From: DASXZH01 sp036502005
GTDB taxonomy: Bacteria; Armatimonadota; Fimbriimonadia; Fimbriimonadales; Fimbriimonadaceae
NCBI GenBank assembly: GCA_036502005.1
Contig: DASXZH010000042.1
Span: 1-34,949 of the forward strand
DNA length: 34,949 nt
Reading direction: 5' to 3'
The notes below the pieces were generated by a model, which did not search any database, was not told where the DNA came from, and was given only the letters and a program-made list of their open reading frames with translations. The stretch's first letter is position 1; each line of letters starts with the position of its first letter. Position numbers and translations under genes: made by a program. This document shows positions 32,399 to 34,949 of this stretch, in pieces.

Positions 32399-32672
32399 CG
32401 CGGGTATTAATCTGTTCCGCGTGGCTCGAGCAGGCTTCGCTGAGGGATTTTGGACCTTCGGCCCTCCGTATGCGCGTTGCGTTTTCGAAACGTAAAAGTC
32501 AACAGATCACCCGGATTCTCGGCGACGAACGCATTCGAAGTCGGATTTTAATGGAACCAACTTCAGAGCTTAAGTTCCAAGTGTCCGGAATCCCTCGGCG
32601 TAACACCCGTGGCGAAGGTGCGAATTCGTTTGACGCAGCACTTCGATATTCTTCTATTCCTGGGCCGAAGGT
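32399..32672 (+). repeat. RAYT-associated long direct repeat, right copy
   Basis: This matches the left copy (31181-31440) in order and orientation, including GTATTAATCTGTTCCGCGTGG, GCAGGCTTCGCTGAGGGATT, CGAAACGTAAAAGTCAACAG, CGGATTTTAATGG, AAGTGTCCGGAATCCCTCGG and a GACGCAGCACTTCG-type word. It contains no gene. Confidence 0.65.
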
Positions 32673-32778
32673 CCAAGATTCCTTAGCGAAGCCTGCTGGA
32701 TCGATTCGCCGGAAGGCGAGCGAGAGGAGGGCTGGTAAAGAATCGCCCCAAAACCTCGGGAAGGTCTGAAGGACCGCG
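32660..32778 (-). repeat. RAYT-associated structured repeat, unit D (inverted)
   Basis: This is the reverse complement pattern: GGGCCGAAGGTCC, TTAGCGAAGCCTGCTGG, and the apical stem TCG-a-TTCGCC (32701-32710) / GGCGAgCGA (32715-32723) closed by a GGAA loop. Then come GAGGAGGGCTGGTAAAGAATCG, AAAACCTCGGGAAGGTC and GAAGGACC. The unit leads straight into the TATAAT of the DUF423 gene. Confidence 0.8.
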
Positions 32779-32779
32779 A

Positions 32780-32785
32780 TATAAT
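32780..32785 (+). promoter_or_regulatory. -10 box (TATAAT) of the DUF423 gene next to repeat unit D
   Basis: TATAAT follows GAAGGACCGCGA of unit D. It stands in the same place relative to unit D as the RAYT -10 does to unit B, though closer. The first in-frame codon that could be a leaderless start (ATC 32792) begins six bases later. Confidence 0.55.
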
Positions 32786-32791
32786 CCAGTC

Positions 32792-33175
32792 ATCAAACCC
32801 CAATCATTTATAACCATCGGCGCGGTGAGCGGCTTTATCGCCGTGGCGGCAGGGGCGTTTGGCGCGCATCGGCTTCAAACCACTCTTACGCCTAAGATGC
32901 TGGATGTCTGGCAGACCGCTGCTCATTATCAGCTTGTGCATTCGGTGGTGCTTTTATTTGTTGGCCTGCTTGGTATTGTCAAACCAGAACTAGCGAAGCC
33001 GCTTAACATAATTGGATGGCTGTTCACGGTCGGGATCATAATCTTCGCGGGGAGCCTGTATGCCCTTGCCGTTACGGGCGTGAAGATCCTGGGTGCGGTT
33101 ACGCCGCTAGGCGGGTTGGGGATGCTGGCGGGATGGGCATATTTGGCGGTAGTTGGAGCGAAAGCGAAGGCTTAA
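32792..33175 (+). CDS. DUF423 family inner membrane protein (YgdD-like)
   Basis: The family begins with a membrane helix ending in GAFGAH. Here the first standard start, GTG 32825, leaves only SGFIAVAAGAFGAH and cuts that helix. The frame is open upstream and reads (I)KPQSFITIGAVSGFIAVAAG from ATC 32792, six bases after a TATAAT. A non-standard ATC start on a leaderless message, or a base error in an ATG, would restore the full protein (127 residues). Four membrane helices are visible: the N-terminal one, YQLVHSVVLLFVGLLGIV, LNIIGWLFTVGIIIFAGSLYALAV and LGGLGMLAGWAYLAVVGA. DUF423 has no established function. Confidence 0.85.
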   Translation: MKPQSFITIGAVSGFIAVAAGAFGAHRLQTTLTPKMLDVWQTAAHYQLVHSVVLLFVGLLGIVKPELAKPLNIIGWLFTVGIIIFAGSLYALAVTGVKILGAVTPLGGLGMLAGWAYLAVVGAKAKA

Positions 33176-33187
33176 GCGGTAGGGGAA

Positions 33188-33348
33188 GCGTTGAGCGTTG
33201 TGCGTTTTGCGTTATCTGATATAGACGTTTCTCACCTTTCTTAATGTTTAAGCTCAAAAGCGGGTTTTTACAACCTGGCTTTCCAAACCATCTTTACGGT
33301 TCTAGGCGGGGAGCACTTCCTTAACGCACAACGCATAACGCTTAACGC
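33188..33348. repeat. Long imperfect inverted repeat in the gap after DUF423
   Basis: The arm at 33188-33214 (GCGTTGAGCGTTGTGCG...) pairs with 33322-33348 at 24 of 27 positions. Each arm is itself made of GCGTTRxGCGTT words. The 107-base centre is featureless apart from TTTACAACC. The structure lies before the lipoprotein gene and has no T tract, so it is not a simple terminator; such word-repeats are often dispersed. Confidence 0.5.
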
Positions 33349-33426
33349 ACAAGCTTCCGAACGTCCAACCCTTCAAAAACCGTCGTTCCCAAGTTGAGTC
33401 AGAATAACGGGGAGAAATACACAAAA

Positions 33427-34719
33427 ATGACTTTTAGAATCAAGCTTGCAGCGGCAGCAATTTGCCTCGCAACCGCAACAGCACTGCTACCAGGATGTTC
33501 CTCATCTTCATCTTCTTCAGGAACACCTGTAACCACTACCAATCCGCTGGGCGATGCCACCATCGTCACCGACGATCCGACGACGATCCTTCCATGGGCG
33601 CAGATCGTCGGCCAAACCAATGTTAAGGCCTTTATCCGCGAGAGCGAATCCGCCTACGCGATTTATCAACGCCCAATCACGATCGCTTCCGCTTATGTGG
33701 TCGCTGGCGAAGATGTCCTGGCCTGCACGTGCCCTTCAACGGACAGCTATGGGGCCGGCGATAGCGGCAGCCCAGTCCTAGTAAATGGCAAGATCGTCGG
33801 GGCGCTTTTTGCAGGCGACGACCCCCAGCATTTCTATGTCATCTCTATCAGCCAAGAAGAGACAACCGGCGCTACAACGACGACTACTAAGGCAAAGCCG
33901 GCTGCACTAAAATCTGGGCCGACCCCTTATCCCAACGCCTGGAACTTCTCCGGTCCGGCATCGATGATGCCGCTCGTCACCAAGAACAAGAACTTCACGC
34001 AGACCCAGCATGTTCAGCCTGCGCTTAGGCCCCAGCAAGCAACGAGCGGCGCTATTAAGATTCTGCCCGGGCTCCGCTTCGCGGCATGCATCCTAAACGG
34101 CCCACAGGCTCAGCTTTACGATCAGGCAACCCTCACCTATCAGCTCCCGAGCGGCCAGTGGGTTGGCACCGGCCACATGCTTGGCAGCGGTGGCACGGCT
34201 CAGTGGCCCGTCTTCCCGGCCTATACCGACTTCATTGAGAACAACGGCACCGTCGAAACCCACCTGGCGGCAGCCGCCAACGGCACCCTGCTTTTTGATG
34301 GCATGTATGGCTCCCTTCTCGATCTTACGAAGACTCCCAGCCTGATGCCGATCAATGTGGCGGCTTCGCTGAATGGCACCAACCTGGCTTCCATTACCCA
34401 TTTCGGCATTTTGGACCGAGGCAGCGCAAACGAGGAAGAGGCGGTCGATATCGGCGGGGCAACCCCAATCGATACCGACATCTATGCCCTCCCGGATGTT
34501 ATCAGCGGCACCGGCACCGTCACAACCGTTCAGGGAGGCGTTCCCACGGTGACCCAGATGAGCTTTAGTGCGCCATCCGAATCACCCGCCGCGTTTGTGA
34601 ACGATGTGGAAACGAATGTGGATGAGGCGTGGTTTGAAGCTTATGGGAACACCCCGAATGAGCAGGTCACCAGCGTGTCCGTGAGCGTTCAGATGATCAC
34701 GGCGCCGGTTACCAATTAG
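33427..34719 (+). CDS. Lipoprotein with a GDSGSP serine-peptidase-like motif
   Basis: ATG 33427 gives 430 residues with a lipoprotein signal (MTFRIKLAAAAICLATATAL, lipobox LPGC, Cys24) and a Ser-rich linker. ATG 33427 follows GGGGAGAAA; a TTG at 33394 is less likely. The motif YGAGDSGSPVLVNGKIVGALFAG (108-130) matches the serine region of SpoIVB-type (S55) and trypsin-like peptidases, with Ser114 as nucleophile. No convincing His or Asp precedes it. A GTGHMLGSGG segment occurs only later, so the triad cannot be assembled in the usual order and catalysis is doubtful. The rest is beta-rich and has a Thr-rich linker (TTGATTTTTKAK). It is probably on the cell surface. Confidence 0.7.
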   Translation: MTFRIKLAAAAICLATATALLPGCSSSSSSSGTPVTTTNPLGDATIVTDDPTTILPWAQIVGQTNVKAFIRESESAYAIYQRPITIASAYVVAGEDVLACTCPSTDSYGAGDSGSPVLVNGKIVGALFAGDDPQHFYVISISQEETTGATTTTTKAKPAALKSGPTPYPNAWNFSGPASMMPLVTKNKNFTQTQHVQPALRPQQATSGAIKILPGLRFAACILNGPQAQLYDQATLTYQLPSGQWVGTGHMLGSGGTAQWPVFPAYTDFIENNGTVETHLAAAANGTLLFDGMYGSLLDLTKTPSLMPINVAASLNGTNLASITHFGILDRGSANEEEAVDIGGATPIDTDIYALPDVISGTGTVTTVQGGVPTVTQMSFSAPSESPAAFVNDVETNVDEAWFEAYGNTPNEQVTSVSVSVQMITAPVTN

Positions 34720-34834
34720 GGGATAGTGGGATAGGGGATTGGGAAATGCCCAAACCTATTTTCCAATGTCGTTTCTTCGGGACCTCCCCCGGTTCGCGGA
34801 CTCACCGACTGGACTGCGCCCAAATTTGTAGGCA

Positions 34835-34854
34835 CCTCGTCAACAAAAACGAGG
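34835..34854 (+). promoter_or_regulatory. Stem-loop hiding the transposase ribosome-binding site
   Basis: CCTCGT (34835-34840) pairs with ACGAGG (34849-34854) around an 8-base A-rich loop. The GAGG in the right arm is the Shine-Dalgarno sequence, seven bases before ATG 34862. Such hairpins limit translation of IS genes from outside transcripts. Confidence 0.65.
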
Positions 34855-34861
34855 AATACAT

Positions 34862-34949
34862 ATGCCACGAAATCACGATCGAGAGTTGAAGCTCTCACTG
34901 TGCCGACAAATCAAAGCTGGAGAACTATCAAAAACAAAGGCTACGCGAG
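34862..34949 (+). CDS. IS3-family OrfA-type transposase protein (partial, runs off the window)
   Basis: The frame is open from ATG 34862 to the window end, giving MPRNHDRELKLSLCRQIKAG then ELSKTKATR. It matches the start of OrfA helix-turn-helix proteins (MPRKYDxELKxxLVRQIxxGE...QxCREYxL pattern). OrfA binds the terminal repeats, and the longer OrfAB product carries the DDE catalytic domain. About 29 residues are visible. A well-placed GAGG precedes the start. Confidence 0.7.
   Translation, partial: MPRNHDRELKLSLCRQIKAGELSKTKATR

Larger units (their letters stand above)
34810..34949 (+). mobile_element. Left end of an IS3-family (IS150-like) insertion sequence, truncated by the window
   Basis: TGGACTGCGCCCAAATTTGT from 34810 resembles the terminal inverted repeats of IS150-type elements, which start TG-x-ACTGC-x-CCC. 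It is followed by a hairpin and the first gene of the element at 34862. The rest lies beyond the window. Confidence 0.7.

Noticed and set aside
30945..32785. A CRISPR-like array because of many repeats
   Set aside because: Repeats are long, mixed in orientation and without regular unique spacers; they match a RAYT context.

Overview
The window reads as chromosomal DNA from a free-living bacterium, most likely of the phylum Armatimonadota (Fimbriimonadia-like). The basis is two prepilin-type pseudopilins whose N-terminal helix runs FTLIELLVVIAIIAILAAIL then FPVF(A/S)QAK. Supporting points are an H-X9-DG-like C-terminus, a SARP/TPR regulator, PQQ-type propellers with Ig repeats, and many small secreted proteins of no known family. 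This placement is an inference from protein style, not a computed result. No rRNA, tRNA or CRISPR array was seen.

Layout. 1-140 looks like the end of an insertion sequence. 293-1033 is a pseudopilin gene with its own terminator. 1142-2078 holds two small membrane-anchored unknowns. 2087-5043 is a tight four-gene operon read leftward: LacI-type repressor, pseudopilin, small lipoprotein, GH16 beta-glucanase. Its upstream region is crowded with palindromes. 5550-11661 is a patch of short, mostly secreted orphan proteins separated by dispersed repeats; one of them (8043-8598) is frameshifted. 11900-16942 carries a PhyH dioxygenase, a PMM-like HAD phosphatase translationally coupled to a large propeller/Ig protein, and an HDOD protein. 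17199-18329 is a GH130 enzyme with a frameshifted tail, followed by a SARP/TPR regulator. 19739-23773 is a complete TetR-controlled HlyD/ABC-2 export operon. 23813-25074 is a tandem pair of related membrane proteins and 25167-25658 a DinB-like protein. 25943-28785 is a NACHT STAND NTPase whose pentapeptide-repeat tail lies in another frame, a probable defence locus. 28797-30761 is an ECF sigma factor, a probable anti-sigma protein and dnaN in one operon. 30945-32785 is a RAYT (REP-associated Y1 transposase) locus embedded in large structured repeats. The window ends with a DUF423 membrane protein, a GDSGSP-containing lipoprotein and the left end of an IS3/IS150-type element.

How the genes work together. 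The LacI operon probably senses a sugar, and makes a secreted beta-glucanase together with a pseudopilin and a lipoprotein. GH130 may act on mannosides under the adjacent SARP regulator, which is only suggested by proximity. The TetR/HlyD/ABC operon is a self-regulated drug or metabolite exporter. Four-base start/stop overlaps (ATGA/GTGA) recur throughout, so translational coupling is a general habit here.

The most unusual part is the RAYT locus. Four copies of a roughly 120-150 base unit keep the same flanks, while the apical stem has a different but still self-complementary sequence in each copy. That is internal covariation evidence for a selected DNA or RNA fold. The right-hand array also ends in a TATAAT that probably drives DUF423.
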